A stretch of 15,325 nt of DNA from an uncultured Fusobacterium sp. (lineage in GTDB: Bacteria; Fusobacteriota; Fusobacteriia; Fusobacteriales; Fusobacteriaceae): positions 1 through 15,325 of the forward strand of contig UQXM01000024.1 of the NCBI GenBank assembly GCA_900545035.1. The letters are read 5' to 3'. Both the position numbers and the translations under genes were made by a program. Position 1 is the stretch's first letter. The number at the start of each line of letters is the position of its first letter. The notes below the pieces were generated by a model that saw only the letters and a program-made list of their open reading frames with translations, had not been told where the DNA came from and ran no database searches. This document shows positions 14,624 to 15,325 of this stretch, in pieces.

Positions 14624-14686
14624 ATATTTGTTTACATATTTATTTGTCGTGCGCTTGGGCACTCAAAACTACTTAGTAATAATTTA

Positions 14687-15325
<639 letters not shown>

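Noticed and set aside
14624..14686. A tRNA in the 23S-5S spacer
   Set aside because: The spacer is too short and lacks a T-loop or acceptor pairing; only a small hairpin is present.

Overview
The window is AT-rich DNA in which every supported gene lies on the minus strand. Gene content is Gram-negative (heptose phosphatase GmhB plus a Mur/Fts set). The low G+C, the codon use and the order murF-mraY-murD-murG-murC-murB-ddl-ftsQ-ftsA-ftsZ fit Fusobacteriota, most likely Fusobacterium. That placement is inference from recognition; no search was run.

Layout in the direction of transcription (right to left): the 3' part of a 23S rRNA gene (about 14687-15325, cut by the window edge) and a complete 5S rRNA gene (14507-14623) end an rRNA operon. 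An EamA-type drug/metabolite transporter follows, with its own near-consensus promoter and a strong terminator. Next is gmhB. From a good promoter at 12683-12711 runs a compact division and cell-wall (dcw) operon: murF, mraY, murD, murG, murC, murB, a possible 37-codon ORF, ddl, ftsQ, ftsA, ftsZ. It continues without a gap into a nucleotidyltransferase/HEPN toxin-antitoxin pair (mntA, hepT). A separate promoter then drives rpsF-rpsR (ribosomal proteins S6 and S18), which ends at a clear intrinsic terminator near position 50.

The dcw genes form one pathway. MurB and MurC make and extend UDP-MurNAc, MurD adds D-Glu, Ddl makes D-Ala-D-Ala, and MurF attaches it. MraY and MurG convert the product to lipid I and lipid II. 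FtsQ, FtsA and FtsZ build the divisome that uses the lipid II. murE, ftsW, ftsI, mraZ and rsmH are not in this window. The murD/murG junction, the usual place for ftsW, is a 4-nt overlap.

Most of the window is ordinary conserved core. The parts most worth a second look are the toxin-antitoxin pair attached to the tail of the ftsZ operon, the small ORF that fills the murB-ddl gap with an ATGA overlap at each end, the dyad-rich promoter and leader of rpsF-rpsR, and the hairpin between mraY and murD. No mobile element, CRISPR array or tRNA was seen, and no stretch over 300 bases lacks a gene.
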